Positions 12,301 through 25,000 of a stretch of DNA of 64,000 nucleotides are shown here, piece after piece; position 1 is the first letter of the stretch; each line of letters starts with the position of its first letter. The notes below the pieces were generated by a model. That model made no database searches. It was not told the DNA's origin and was given only the letters and a program-made list of their open reading frames with translations. Both the position numbers and the translations under genes were made by a program. This stretch comes from Chrysaora quinquecirrha (Eukaryota > Cnidaria > Scyphozoa > Semaeostomeae > Pelagiidae), in NCBI GenBank assembly GCA_014526335.1, contig JACTAT010000308.1, positions 63,170 through 127,169 of the forward strand. Reading direction: 5' to 3'.

Positions 12301-15300
12301 AAATGGGCGATTTTCCGGGTTTTTCTTTTGCCTATTTTTCGACCTAATAAGCATTAATATAGCCGTTTTGACTGATTTGAATGGCTAAATAGACCTTCTG
12401 AAGGCTATTTTTGATGATTTGGGAAGATTTGGAAACCCTTGATTTTGGCCGATTTTTGCCTATTTTGCCTTAGTATAGCCTTGCCTTTTTGGCCAAAAGT
12501 GGGCGATTTTCAGGGTTTTTCTTTTGCCTATTTTTCGACCTAATAAGCTTTAATGTAGCCTTTTAGACGAATTTGAATGGCTAAATAGACCTTCTGAAGG
12601 CTATTTTTGATGATTTGGGAAGATTTGGAAACCCTTGATTTTGGCCGATTTTTGCCTATTTTGCCTTAGTATAGCCTTGCCTTTTTGGCCAAAAATGGGC
12701 GATTTTCCGGGTTTTTCTTTTGCCTATTTTTCGACATAATAAGCATTAATATAGCCTTTTTGACTGATTTGAATGGCTAAATAGACCTTCTGAAGGCTAT
12801 TTTTGATGATTTGGGAAGATTTGGAAACCCTTGATTTTGGCCGATTTTTGCCTATTTTGCCTTAGTATAGCCTTGCCTTTTTGGCCAATAATGGGCGATT
12901 TTAAGGGTTTTTTTTTTGCCTATTTTTCGACCTAATAAGCTTTAATGTAGCCTTTTAGACTGATTTGAATGGCTAAATAGACCCTCTGAAAGCTATTTTT
13001 GATGATTTGGGAAGATTTGGAAACCCTTGATTTTGGCCGACTTTTGCCTATTTTGCCTTAATATAGCCTTGCCTTTTTGGCCAAAAGTGGGCGATTTTCA
13101 GGATTTTTCTTTTGCCTATTTTTCCTCCTAATAAGCATCAATATAGCCTTTTTGGCTGATTTGAATAGCTGAATAGACCTTCTGAAGGCTATTTTTGATG
13201 ATTTGGGAAGAATTGAAAACCCTTGATTTTGGCCGATTTTTGCCTATTTTGCCTTAGCATAGCCTTGCCCTTTTCGCCAAAAATTGGCGATTTTCAGGGT
13301 TTTTCTTTTGCCTATTTTTCGACCTAATAAGCTTTAATATAGCCTTTTTGACTGATTTGAATGGCTAAATAGACCCTCTGAAGGCTATTTTTGATGATTT
13401 GGGAAGATTTAGAAACCCTTGACTTTGGCCGATTTTTGCCTATTTTGCCTTAGTATAGCCTTGACTGTTTGGCAAAAAATGGGCGATTTTCAGGGTTTTT
13501 CTTTTGCATCTTTTTCCTCTTAATAAGCATAAATATAGCCTTTTTTGACTGATTTGAATGGCTAAATAGACCTTCTGAAGGCTATTTTTGATGATTTGGG
13601 AAGATTTGGAAACCCTTGATTTTGGCCGTTTTTTGCCTATTTTGCCTTAGTATAGCCTTGCCCTTTTCGCCAAAAATGGGCGATTTTCAGGGTTTTTCTT
13701 TTGCCTATTTTTCGACCTAATAAGCATTAATAGAGCCTTTTTGACTGATTTGAATGGCTAAATAGACCCTCTGAAGGCAATTTTTAGGATTTTGGAAGAT
13801 TTGGAAACCCTTGATTTTGGCCGATTTTTGCCTATTTTGCCTTAGTATAGCCTTGCCATTTTGGTCAAAAATGGGCTATTTTCAGGGTTTTTCTTTTGCA
13901 TATTTTTCCTCTTAAATAAGCATTAATATAGCCTTTTTGACTGATTTAAATGGTTAAATAGACCTTCTGAAGGCTATTTTTCATGATTTGGGAAGATTTG
14001 GAAACCCTTGATTTTGGCCGATTTTTGCCCATTCTGCCTTAGTATAGCCTTGCCTTTTTCGCCAAAAATTAGCGATTTTCAGGGTTTTTCTTTTGCCTAT
14101 TTTTCGACCTAATAAGCATTAATATAGCCTTTGTGACTGATTTGAATGGCTAAATAGACCCTCTGAAGGCTATTTTTGAGGATTTGGGAAGATTTGGAAA
14201 CCCTTGATTTTGGCCGATTTTTGCCTATTTTGCCTTAGTATAGCCTTGCCATTTTGGTCAAAAATGGGCTATTTTCAGGGTTTTTCCCCTGCCTATTTTT
14301 AGACCTAATAAACATTAATATAGCCTTTTTGACTGATTTGAATGGCTAAATAGACCTTCAGAAGGCTATTTTTGATGATTTGTGAAGATTTGGAAACCCT
14401 TGATTTTGGCCGATTTTTGCCTATTTTGCCTTAGTATAGCCTTGCCTTTTTGGCCAATAATGGGCGATTTTCAGGGTTTTTTTTTTGCCTATTTTTCGAC
14501 CTAATAAGCTTTAATGTAGCCTTTTAGACTGATTTGAATGGCTAAATAGACCCTCTGAAAGCTATTTTTGATGATTTGGGAAGATTTGGAAACCCTTGAT
14601 TTTGGCCGACTTTTGCCTATTTTGCCTTAGTATAGCCTTGCCTTTTTGGCCAAAAGTGGGCGATTTTCAGGGTTTTTCTTTTGCCTATTTTTCGACCTAA
14701 TAAGCTTTAATGTAGCCTTTTAGACGAATTTGAATGGCTAAATAGACCTTCTGAAGGCTATTTTTGATGATTTGGGAAGATTTGGAAACCCTTGATTTTG
14801 GCCGATTTTTGCCTATTTTGCCTTAGTATAGCCTTGCCTTTTTGGCCAAAAATGGGCTATTTTCAGGATTTTTCTTTTGCCTATTTTTTCTCCTAATAAG
14901 CATCAATATAGCCTTTTTGGCTGATTTGAATAGCTAAATAGACCTTCTGAAGGCTATTTTTGATGATTTGGGAAGAATTGAAAACCCTTGATTTTTGCCG
15001 ATTTTTGCCTATTTTGCCTTAGCATAGCCTTGCCTTTTTCGCCAAAAATTGGCGATTTTCAGGGTTTTTCTTTTGCCTATTTTTCGACCTAATAAGCTTT
15101 AATGTAGCCTTTTAGACGAATTTGAATGGCTAAATAGACCTTCTGAAGGCTATTTTTAATGATTTGGGAAAATTTGGAAACCCTTGATTTTGGCCGATTT
15201 TTGCCTATTTTGCCTTGCCTTCTTGGCCAAAAATGGGCGATTTTCAGGATTTTTCTTTTGCCTATTTTTCCTCCTAATAAGCATCAATATAGCCTTTTTG

Positions 15301-16640
15301 GCTGATTTGAATAGCTAAATAGACCTTCTGAAGGCTATTTTCGATGATTTGGGAAGAATTGAAAACCCTTGATTTTGGCCGATTTTTGCCTATTTTGCCT
15401 TAGCATAGCCTTGCCTTTTTCGCCAAATATTGGCGATTTTCTGGGTTTTTCTTTTCCCTATTTTTCGACCTAATAAGCTTTAATATAGCCTTTTTGACTG
15501 ATTTGAATGGCTAAATAGACCCTCTGAAGGCAATTTTTGATGATTTGGGAAGATTTAGAAACCCTTGACTTTGGCCGATTTTTGCCTATTTTGCCTTGAC
15601 TGTTTGGCCAAAAAATGGGCGATTTTCAGGGTTTTTCTTTTGCATATTTTTCCTCTTAATAAGCATAAATATAGCCTTTTTGACTGCTTTGAATGGCTAA
15701 ATAGACCTTCTGAAGGCTATTTTTGATGATTTGGGAAGATTTGGAAACCCTTGATTTTGGCCGATTTTTGCCTATTTTGCCTTAGTATAGCCTTGCCTTT
15801 TTTGCCAAAAATGGGCGATTTTCAGGGTTTTTCTTTTGCATATTTTTCCTCTTAATAAGCATTAATATAGCCTTTTTGACTGATTTGAATGGTTAAATAG
15901 ACCTTCTGAAGGCTATTTTTCATGATTTGGGAAGATTTGGAAACCCTTGATTTTGGCCGATTTTTGCCCATTTTGCCTTAGTATAGCCTTGCCTTTTTCG
16001 CCAAAAATTAGCGATTTTCAGGGTTTTTCTTTTGCCTATTTTTCGACCTAATAAGCATTAATATAGCCTTTTTGACTGATTTGAATGGCTAAATAGACCT
16101 TCAGATGGCTATTTTTGATGATTTGGGAAGATTTGGAAACCCTTGATTTTTGCCGATTTTTGCCCATTTTGCTTTAGTATAGCCTTGCCTTTTTGGCCAA
16201 AAATGGGCGATTTTCAGGATTTTTCTTTTGCCTATGTTTCCTCCTAATAAGCATCAATATAGCCTTTTTGGCTGATTTGAATAGCTAAATAGACCTTCTG
16301 AAGGCTATTTTTGATGATTTTGGAAGATTTGGAAATCCTTTATTTTGGCCGATTTTTGCCTATTTTGCCTTAGTATAACCTTTCCTTTTTGGCCAAAAAT
16401 GGTCGATTTTAGGTTTTTTCTTTTGCTTATTTTTCAACCTAATAGTAATTATTATAGCCTTTATGAATGATTGGAATGGCTAAATAGAGCCTCTGATTGC
16501 TATTTTTTTAAGAATTTGGAAGACTTAGAATCCCTTGATTTTGGCCGATTTTTGCGTATTTTTCTTTAGTATAGCCTTCCCTTTTTGGCAAAAAAATGGG
16601 TGATTACCACGGATTATGATTTGCGTATTTTTTGTGTAGC
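9302..16640. repeat. Satellite array, about 196 bp monomer, roughly 37 copies
   Basis: The word AAACCCTTGATTTTGG recurs at 9693, 9889, 10085, 10279 and 10475 and onward, giving a 196 bp period (194-196). Other anchors are CCTTAGTATAGCCTTGCC, GGGCGATTTTCAGGG and GACTGATTTGAATGGC. The first unit (9302-9490) and the last ones (after about 16330) are clearly more diverged than the middle, as expected for homogenisation inside an array. There is no real ORF. Blocks of several monomers are themselves repeated (see findings). Confidence 0.97.
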
Positions 16641-16931
16641 TTTGGAAACTGTTGGAATTGCAACTGATTTGGAAATCGATTGTTTTAATAGCAAACACTG
16701 CATACAGATATATTTTTTTTCATCCTAAAGATAAGACAATAGAAACACTAAAGTTTGAATTTAGTATTACCATTTCTACAAAGAAAAACTAAGCTATTCT
16801 CAAATATTCTAAATTAAAATGTATTTTTATTAATTCTGATCACACTTATATTGGAAAATCTCTAACATCTACTTTGTTAAATAATCTTATATATGATAAG
16901 CATTTGTTTCTAATTGAAAATTTTCTTTACA

Positions 16932-17291
16932 TACACGTTTTTTTTATAAGAAACCGGTTTATAAGAAACCTAGAACTAGACGCCCCAAAAGTTAAGAAAC
17001 TTAAGAAATTTTTGTGTCAGTTTTCCAACATACTGATTTCACATTTGTGGACGTAGTAATCAATTCTCAAGCATTTCCGTGCGATTTCTCGCACCCAGTA
17101 TGGCTAATTCTTTGTAATACAGTAGTATGAATAATTTTCTTGCTATATTCGCGTTTTTTATCGTTTTTACTGCAATTTATTTCCATTAAATTAAGAAACT
17201 GTTAAGAAACTGTTAGAACTAAAATTGGGCCAAAAATTAAGAAACCTTTAGAACTAGGCCCCGAGCCAGGTTTCTTATAAAAAAACGTGTA
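16932..17291. mobile_element. TACACG-ended MITE, GAAAC word (360 bp)
   Basis: The left end has two tandem word copies (TATAAGAAACC, then GGTTTATAAGAAACC). The right end is GTTTCTTATA, an A-run, then CGTGTA. Four further TTAAGAAAC-type copies lie near the right end. TA flanks both ends. Non-coding. Confidence 0.85.
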
Positions 17292-17982
17292 GGCAATTTA
17301 TGTCGACGAGCGTTTTAACGCTATTCTTACCAAGGGGGTAAAATAACCCCTCTTGATAAGAACTGGGACCAAATGCCTTGGTAAGAATTGGGTTAAACAT
17401 TGTGGTACGTTGACTTCAGTTCATACCGTATAGAACTTGGAGCCAGGGGCAATCTTGGACAAAATATATTGTAACTGCCTAAATTGTAATTGCAATATCA
17501 TGTCCTATGCAGTTTCCCTCATTTTCATTTTTATTTCCAATTTTTCCCTCTTAAAGAAAGTTTGGTATATCAAAAATACTTTCTTATGGTAAAAAAGGCA
17601 TTAGGTACCACTTCTGCTGTTTTCGGACCCCCCGCTTATTATATTTCACACAATTCTCGAACCCCCCGCTTATTAGGACCCCCTGTTATTCGGGACCTTA
17701 GAGTAAGGTAGAAATTCGCTAGAATAGGCCGTATTCCGTTTATGAGAATACGTCTTGTTTCAAATATTTTGTCCAAGATTGTAGGTGGGGTAGCAGCATC
17801 CCTATGGAGTCTATGCAGGCCCATTTAAGGGGAGTTTTTTTGTTTCTGTGGAGTGAATTTTGCAGATGACCATGGGAGTTCCTTTGTTTAAAAACTGTTA
17901 GCGTTGCATTTCATTAGGAACGGTACAAGGGAAAAGTGATATACAATGTATAGGAGATAAACAATTAATTTGGGCCGATTAG
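17292..17982. other. No gene recognised; old repeat fragments
   Basis: Contains short tandem-like text (GACCCCCCGCTTATTA and relatives at about 17627-17690) and AT-rich sequence. No convincing exon. Confidence 0.35.
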
Positions 17983-18540
17983 TTAACCCTTATCCTCCTG
18001 GGGGGTGGAATCCACCCCCCCAAGCTTTCCTTGTAACCGTTCTATTGTCCGGTGGGTGTAAGCTTCCAAACCAGGCTGACTTTAAGGCTATATGTATAAG
18101 CTACAATGTGATACAAAAAAATTCCCAAAATAATAACAATGGGTCACGTGACATTGCCTTATATGGAAAGCGGTCATGACAAAACCACATATAAATGCCA
18201 ATTTCTACCAGTAAATCTTATCAGAACTGACTGAATCTTTGCAAGGTAAGAGAAAATAGTTACTAGCAACAAAATGTAAAGAAATTTCCGGATTTCTATT
18301 GATATTAAGGAAGGTCGACTTTGGACCGACGTCAATAGCATGCTTTGATTATGATGTCACAATGACGTCATAATAGAAGTGGGAGACGCCCAATTTGCCA
18401 ACATTACTCCTAATACATTGGCCAATGCCTGTGCCAAGTCTGATTGCTCTAGCTCTACTGGACAGCAATTTATGGAGGGGGGGTGGAAACCACCCCCCGG
18501 CTGTGTTATATCAAAAAAAGCCCGGTAGGATTAGGGTTAA
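17983..18540. mobile_element. piggyBac-type MITE with TTAA flanks
   Basis: The left end is TTAA|CCCTTATCCTCC and the right end is GGATTAGGG|TTAA, so the target duplication is TTAA and the termini begin CCCT, both classic for piggyBac. A second inner palindrome, GGGGGGTGGAATCCACCCCCC, sits next to the left end, with a related GGGGGGTGGAAACCACCCCCC near the right end. About 550 bp, no transposase ORF. Confidence 0.75.
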
Positions 18541-18728
18541 GGAGTCGACCATGTAAAAACGTAACTTCGTTTCTTTGACACTAAAATAAGCCAAATCTAA
18601 GCATCTAATCTCTATTATTAAAGTAAATGAAATATATTCCTAAGAATGAAATTTTTTGTCTAAGAGTCCCCCTATCATTACTCATTTTTGTATGCACATA
18701 CTAAATACTTACAGCGTCCTTCGGGGGG

Positions 18729-20080
18729 TCAGAAATGTGTGTTAGGCATACCATGCCAGCTCTTAGAGAATCTATTCGAAACATCGTCACCATATTTGAG
18801 ATAAAAAGCTTGTTTGCTTTTTGGTAGAAATTTTACCAACGTCATTTGGGATCCGGTCACTATGGGGGTGTCCGGTCTGTCACAAACTATACCCTTTCCT
18901 TTATGCTCCAGACTTCTTGCTTTTGTTAGTCTCTTTGTCAAATTAGGCTTGAGCCCATCAATTGTTGTTTTTTCTCCGCGTCCGATAAATTCCGAGTGAA
19001 AATCGTCCCGTGTTTGGTTTCTTCGGACGTCAAGATGTCCATCACGTATCTGGTAGAGCATTTTCATTCTGCGAGACGGTGTGTTTGATCCGGACACTCT
19101 AAGAGCGATGTTTTGTTCTTCGTTAATATTTGGTAATTTGCTGTCGAAATCGCTACTTGCGTCTCCGGTGCTGATGTCCGATACCGGTGAAATGGCGGAT
19201 TCACCGAATTTCACCATTGGCGGACTAATATTTCTCGATGCTGAATCCGAGTCGGACAAGCTTCTCTTCTCTCGTACTTGCGACCCATTCGAATCTGTTT
19301 CATTATGGCTCGCAAAGTTCCTCGTTTGGCGAACAAAGTCAGCGCACTTTAAATCGTTGGAATTTTTAGTCGTAGCTTCGCCTTGGTTTCGAAATAGTCT
19401 GTCGCAACTTTTACGATCATGTCTTTCGCTAATTCTAGTGTGCTTTCCTCGACTACAAAGGATTCACTTTCATTCGGACAGCCCCAGGCTTGCCGTGACA
19501 CTGGCGTAATTTTTGCATTTTCCGTAACGCGTGGTTGCTGAGAATGTATATCACTTGCGTTGCTCGGCGTAATGTGTCGTAAGCTTCTTGCGTTTGATAT
19601 AACACTTTGCTGCTCGTAATCCCTATATAAGCTACCTCTGCGAAACGCTTCTAAACATATTTTATCATGACTTCCAACATTCTCTTCGCTTCCAGTCACC
19701 TTGTGACTTTGCCTCGATTTCGCTCTTAGTTCAGCTTGCCTCCTTTCGGCATTATATTCTTCAGCAAAACGTGTGGACATTGTAGGCTCCGTGAACCTCT
19801 TTTTCAGACCGGGTCTTGACTGAGACTTTCCAATCGGGTTCTGTCGCCTCTCTGTTTCTGCTGTCGTATTAAAACTTGGCACAACTTTATGCAAGACTGT
19901 GAAATAGTGCTGCGCATGCTCAAGACGTTTTCTTTGGGTACTTTGCATTTTATCAAGTTGATTTAGTTGTTGTTGCAGCTTGCGATCGGCGCATGCGTTT
20001 TGATGTAGCACGATGTCGTTTACATAAGCTTGGTCTTTGAGCTGGATATGACGAGTCATGACTGGAGGAAATTTTTACCT
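18729..20080 (-). CDS. Unknown protein X; coiled, charged, with C-terminal VKFLPKSKQAF motif
   Basis: On the minus strand an acceptor (TTTTGTCAG) precedes 20080. The ATG at 20059 opens a frame to 19349, with a Gln/Lys/Arg-rich helical start (MTRHIQLKDQAYVNDIV, LQQQLNQLDKMQ). A second frame runs from about 19380 to the stop at 18729 and has no ATG of its own at its apparent start (TTG). It is Ser/Asp-rich and ends with VKFLPKSKQAF. The two frames join either through a 1 nt shift near 19375 or by a short intron of about 70 nt (GTAAAAG to TTAAAG) that keeps frame. The C-terminal motif recurs in the gene at 39045-39797, so the two are probably paralogues. I do not recognise the family. There are no signal peptide, membrane segments or catalytic motifs. 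Confidence 0.6.
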
Positions 20081-20099
20081 GACAAAAGAAATGTCAACA

Positions 20100-20268
20100 G
20101 TCAATGAGGCGATTGATCAATGATTGCGTTTGTATTGATAACTCAATCAAGTGGTTTGCAATCATTCATTTACTTAACTGACATTATTTGATCACTTGTT
20201 AATCAAAAGATCATCAAACAATAGAGTAGCTGGATAAATTCGTTATAGCATCAGTCAATCACAGAATT

Positions 20269-20306
<38 letters not shown>

Positions 20307-20660
20307 CCAATCAGTTAATCAAGTAATCAAATGAATACCGATTAGTTCATCAATCACTGAATCAATTACTGAATCATTCATTGAATCGATTAACCACTGA
20401 ATCCATCAATAAATTAATCAGTGGTTTAAATGATTAATAACATCATTGACCAATCACTGAAGCAATCACTGAATCAATCACTGAATCAATCATTGAATCC
20501 ATTAACCACTGAATCGATTCATTAATTAATCAGTGATTCAAATGATTAATAACATCATTGATCAATAACTTAATCAATCACTGAAACAGTCATTGAATCG
20601 ATTAACAACTGAATCCATTCATCAATTAATCATTAATTCAAATGATTACTAGCATCATTG
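20100..20660. repeat. Degenerate AATC-rich tandem repeat
   Basis: Pure (AATC)n at about 20271-20306 lies within a longer degenerate field built of ATCAATCACTGAATC-like words, with longer near-repeats (TGAATCGATTAACCACTG and relatives) at about 90-120 bp spacing. Confidence 0.85.
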
Positions 20661-20798
20661 CATGCCTAATTTGAAAATTATCAAATAAAAGACTGTGATT
20701 TAAGAAGGTTGAGCGGAGGTGGATGGTGGAAGAAAGTACAGGAAAGATATTCGATGAGAATAGAATTGCTCTAATTAACGATTGTGCAGTTTTCTTAA

Positions 20799-21467
20799 GG
20801 CCCGGTTACACTATTAGATATTCCATTAGATATTCCATAAATAGAGCATCTAAAACGAGAAATGATATCTAATGGAATATCTAACAGTGTAACGAGTCCA
20901 TCAGATATTCCATTCATTTTGGCGCTGCCTGAATTCAGTAAATCGTAATCTGAGCAGAGAAAAGACGTTTGTTCGTTGAATTTGATATATTTAAGCATGT
21001 TTCTCTCAACTTTCGCAAATGGAACCAGAAATAAGTGGAAAAACATCTTGCAAGTCTTCTTTTCGAAGTTTGGTTTTCTCAGTGCTTTCAACACACTGTT
21101 CCATACAGTTTTTCTATTGATATTGGTAAAACATTTATAATATTCACGATGTAAATTGTTAAACTGCAGTTTTCGTATATAAAATACAAGAAATGGCCTG
21201 AAAAGTCCACTGTTGCTTCAAAACTTGCACGTCATTACGTCATCAGACAGTCGGCATCTTTATGTCTGCATTCTTTTACATTAGATATTCGGAATAAAAT
21301 CAAATCGATTTGATTTTATTCTCAGCTTGATTAGATATGTTTTTCCTTCTTTTTAATCCCTCATCGAATATCTAATGGCACGTTACACTGTTAGATATCT
21401 AATCGACACACTATTTTTGGTATGTCTGGTGAATATCTAATGGAATATCTAATAGTGTAACCGGGCC
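20799..21467. mobile_element. MITE with 37 bp perfect TIRs and hairpin ends
   Basis: The left terminus begins GGCCCGGTTACACTATTAG, and the first 37 bases are repeated exactly inverted at the right end. Each end also contains an inner inverted copy of the TIR (at about 20866-20900 and 21358-21400). It is flanked by TTAA on the left and TTTAA on the right, so a TTAA-targeting family is possible. 669 bp, non-coding. Confidence 0.8.
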
Positions 21468-21692
21468 TTTAAACATTCTCAGAATCATTAGCCAGACGGG
21501 TGGGAGTTTGGTTTTTTCCGCTTTACATAGCAATAGTGGCACAAATAAGATTATCATCTATAAACATACGAATTAGGCACATTGCGCGTTTTTGTGCAAT
21601 ACTCGATCTTCGGGATAATAGTGGCGTGGCCTGAAGAGCATTTTATTCATCGAAAAGGCGTACGAGAGTCCAATTGAAAGAAAAAGACTTTT

Positions 21693-21978
21693 AAAGTAAA
21701 AACCCTCTCTCTCTGTCCTTGCCGCGTTCGCCCTTGAAGGTTTTCACTCTAAAAAATCCAAGTTCTTCGATTTTAAAACAAGAATATATATTATAACTAG
21801 AACAAAACGATAGAAAACTAAAAAAGAAGATTATATGTCCACTTCAAAGTCAAATCTAGTTCCATTTTTCACGATTCAATATTCAAGTCCGCCATGTTCA
21901 ATTTCCCTCTGCAAACCACGCGCTTTTCCTCCTCCTCAGCTCCGGTTCAAAGTCCCGTATTCTGTGCAGTTCCCAACA
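21693..21978 (-). repeat. 3' LTR of Bel/Pao element 1
   Basis: 286 bp, TGTTGGGA...ACTTT on the minus strand. No difference from the LTR at 27390-27675 was seen on reading. Confidence 0.95.
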
Positions 21979-22026
21979 CTCCCCTAAAAGTTTAAACAGA
22001 GTGGAAACTTTTACTTCTAGCGTCCC

Positions 22027-25000
22027 TCACGTCATGACATCTTCTTCTATTGAAGTTTGTATCTTTTTCTTAGCATCTTTTGCTGCGGTCCTCTGCGGTC
22101 TCTTCTGCTTGGGCCTCTCCTCTTCAATCTCATCTTCAATCGGTCCTTGACTGTTTGCAATCAAAATTCTTCTGTTCAGCTCCTCAGGTGACATTGTTGA
22201 CTGTATTTCCAAAGGGCATATAAGTTGCAATGGTCGCTCCCAGATTTTATTCTTGACAATCATTCGTACCCCTCGTACAACTCCATCTTTTGTTCCTTTC
22301 AATAGTTCACAGACTAGTCCATGATGCCATTCATGCTTGTTCTTGTTGTCACTGACAACCAGGACTACTTCTCCTATCTTTGGATGATATGGCTTTACCT
22401 TGGTGACATCATGTCTTTCTCTCAACGCCCGTACATACTCGGTCTTCCATCTATTCCAAATAACTTCCTTCGCCTTCCTTATTCTTCTCTCCATCTTACT
22501 TGGCGAGTCTGGTTCTTCTGTTTCTTCTAATTGAAAAACTCCTCTTCCGTGGACTATCTTGTTAGGTGTCAACAGCCTTTGACCCATTTCATCTTCGACA
22601 TATTGCAAGGGTCTATTGTTGAAAATAATCTCAATGTCTTTAATGACTCTGTTCAGTCCTTCACGTGATAAATGGCTTCTGCCTAACTTCTGATACAATA
22701 TGCTCTTTAAATCTCTATTCAATCTCTCGTAAAATGCCCCTCTCCACGGGCTCTTTGCCAGAATGAATTCCCATTGTATCTCTTGCTCTGCTAAGTATTC
22801 GTGTAGTTCTTCACTCTTTTTCAAGGTCTTGATAAACGTGGCTGCTGCTTGAAAGGTTTTTGCATTGTCACTTATGATGTGATGCGGTCTTGTTCTCACT
22901 GCAATAAACTCATTTAATTTGTCTATAAATTCCCTTGCTGACATAGTCTTTGTTGTTGCGAAATGAACTGCTCTTGTAGTTCCGCATGAAAATACTATCA
23001 CGTATGCTTTCTCTAACAGTCCATTCTCTTTGACACTAAAGGGCCCTACAAAATCTAACCCTGTGACTCCAAACGGATAGTTTGCTGTTGTTCGGCATTC
23101 TGGCAAGAGTCCAACATCAGGTTTTGGATATGGTTGTGCTGCCATGATCTTGCATTTCTCACAATTTCTCTTTACTTTCTTTAAGCTCGTTCGTAGTCGA
23201 GGAATCCAGAATTTCTCTCTGATTACTGCCATCATGGCATTCACTCCCATGTGACCTACTCTTCTATGGATTTCTTCAGCTAATCTTTGCGAATACACAG
23301 ACTCCCTTGGGAGGAAAATAGGTTGCTCCTCTGACAATCTTCCAACACATCTGATAATATCATCTTGAAATCGGACTAACCCTAACTGCTTAGATTCCTT
23401 GCTCTCTAGATTCAGTCCTTTCTGTGTTTCTTTAATCATCCAGAAATTCGCTTCTTCAATTTCTGCGGTAGTTAGTGGGCCTGATCTTTTGGATCTCGTC
23501 TTCCCTTTATTCTTGACGTTGTGGTAAAATCTGAAGACCCAACCTAAAATTCTCTTACACCTCTGCAATGATTTTCTCTGCAACATTTCATCTAGGTTGA
23601 ACCCTTGTTCTTTACTCTGAATATAAAACAACTCTGCATTCACTTTCATTTCTTTCGTTATCTCAGCATTGTTCATGTCAATTTGTCTTTCATTATTTTC
23701 CTGAACCGGCCATTTTGACACATCTTTTAGCCACTCTGGCCCTGACCACCAACCTCCCCTTTCCAACTTGCCATGCAAGGCACCTCTGCTTCCCATATCT
23801 GCATGGTTCATATTCGTGGGCACATGTTTCCATTGTAAGTTCAGCTCATCTGTTATCTCCTTTATCTTCTTTACTCGGTTTGAAACGAATGTCTTCCAAT
23901 TTTTAAATGGCTTGCTTATCCAACATAATGCAATTTGGCTGTCTGTCCAACAATTATTCTCTATAATTGGCCATTTCTTTAATGCATTATTCACGTTTAA
24001 TGCTAAATTTGCTCCCATCTGGCACGCTACCAACTCTTGCCTTGCAATTGTCAATCCTCTTTTTGCTATTCTTGATTTAGAGGTTAAAAGTGCTTGTGTT
24101 GTTCCACTAGGTTGAGTAACCAATGCAATTGTCAGTGCAGAAACTCCCTTGTTACTTGCGTCCATGAAGTGATGCAAAACAATTTGTGTCATATCTTCCA
24201 TGTAGCAAGCCAGTGTTCTTGGTACCTCTATTGTTTTCAAACTTTCTAACCATCTTATAAATTTCTCCTTAACTTCCTCACTAACTTCTTGATCCCAACC
24301 TTTGTTTTCATCGACAGCTAAACGATACAAGTGTTTTCCTTCCATAAGAGCTGGAGAAATTAAGCCCAATGGGTCATAAATACTTGCAAGGGTCTTCAAC
24401 ATTGTTCTCTTAGTGACAGTCTTCATGTCCTTAATTTCAACTTCTACAGCATACAAGTCCTTCTCTTTGTTCCATCCAACGCCTAATAACTTTGTCTTGA
24501 CTTTATCTTTATCATCATTGAATGACTTCAAGTTTGATTCCCACTTTCCTAGGGGAAATTTGCCCTTTTCAAGGATTTCAATTGATTCTTTCTTAAAACT
24601 TTCAGCCTCTTTTTCATCTTTCACTAGTCCCATAATATTATCCACATATGTGTTAGCTTTCAACTGCTCTTTCACATTCTCAGTTCCATCTGAATTCTCT
24701 ATATGATTCTGTAAAACTGCTCCTAGTATAAAAGGAGAACTTTCCCCACCAAAGGGAACCCTACAAAATCTAAGTTTCTTCTCTGTCCCATCTCTGTCCT
24801 TGTACAAGAATCGAAACGCATCTCTATCCTTTTCAGCAAGCTCAATCTGTAAGAATGCCTTGGTGACGTCCCCAATTATACATACTGGAGCCATTCTTGA
24901 TCTTATCATAATGTCCCACAATAATGGCTGTGTAGGTGGGCCTGGATTCATGCATTCATTGATCGAATAATCATCAGGTGATGGCTTTGAGCTGGCATCA

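Noticed and set aside
9302..16640. CRISPR-like regular repeats
   Set aside because: Units are about 196 bp, head to tail without unique spacers; this is a satellite in a eukaryotic genome.
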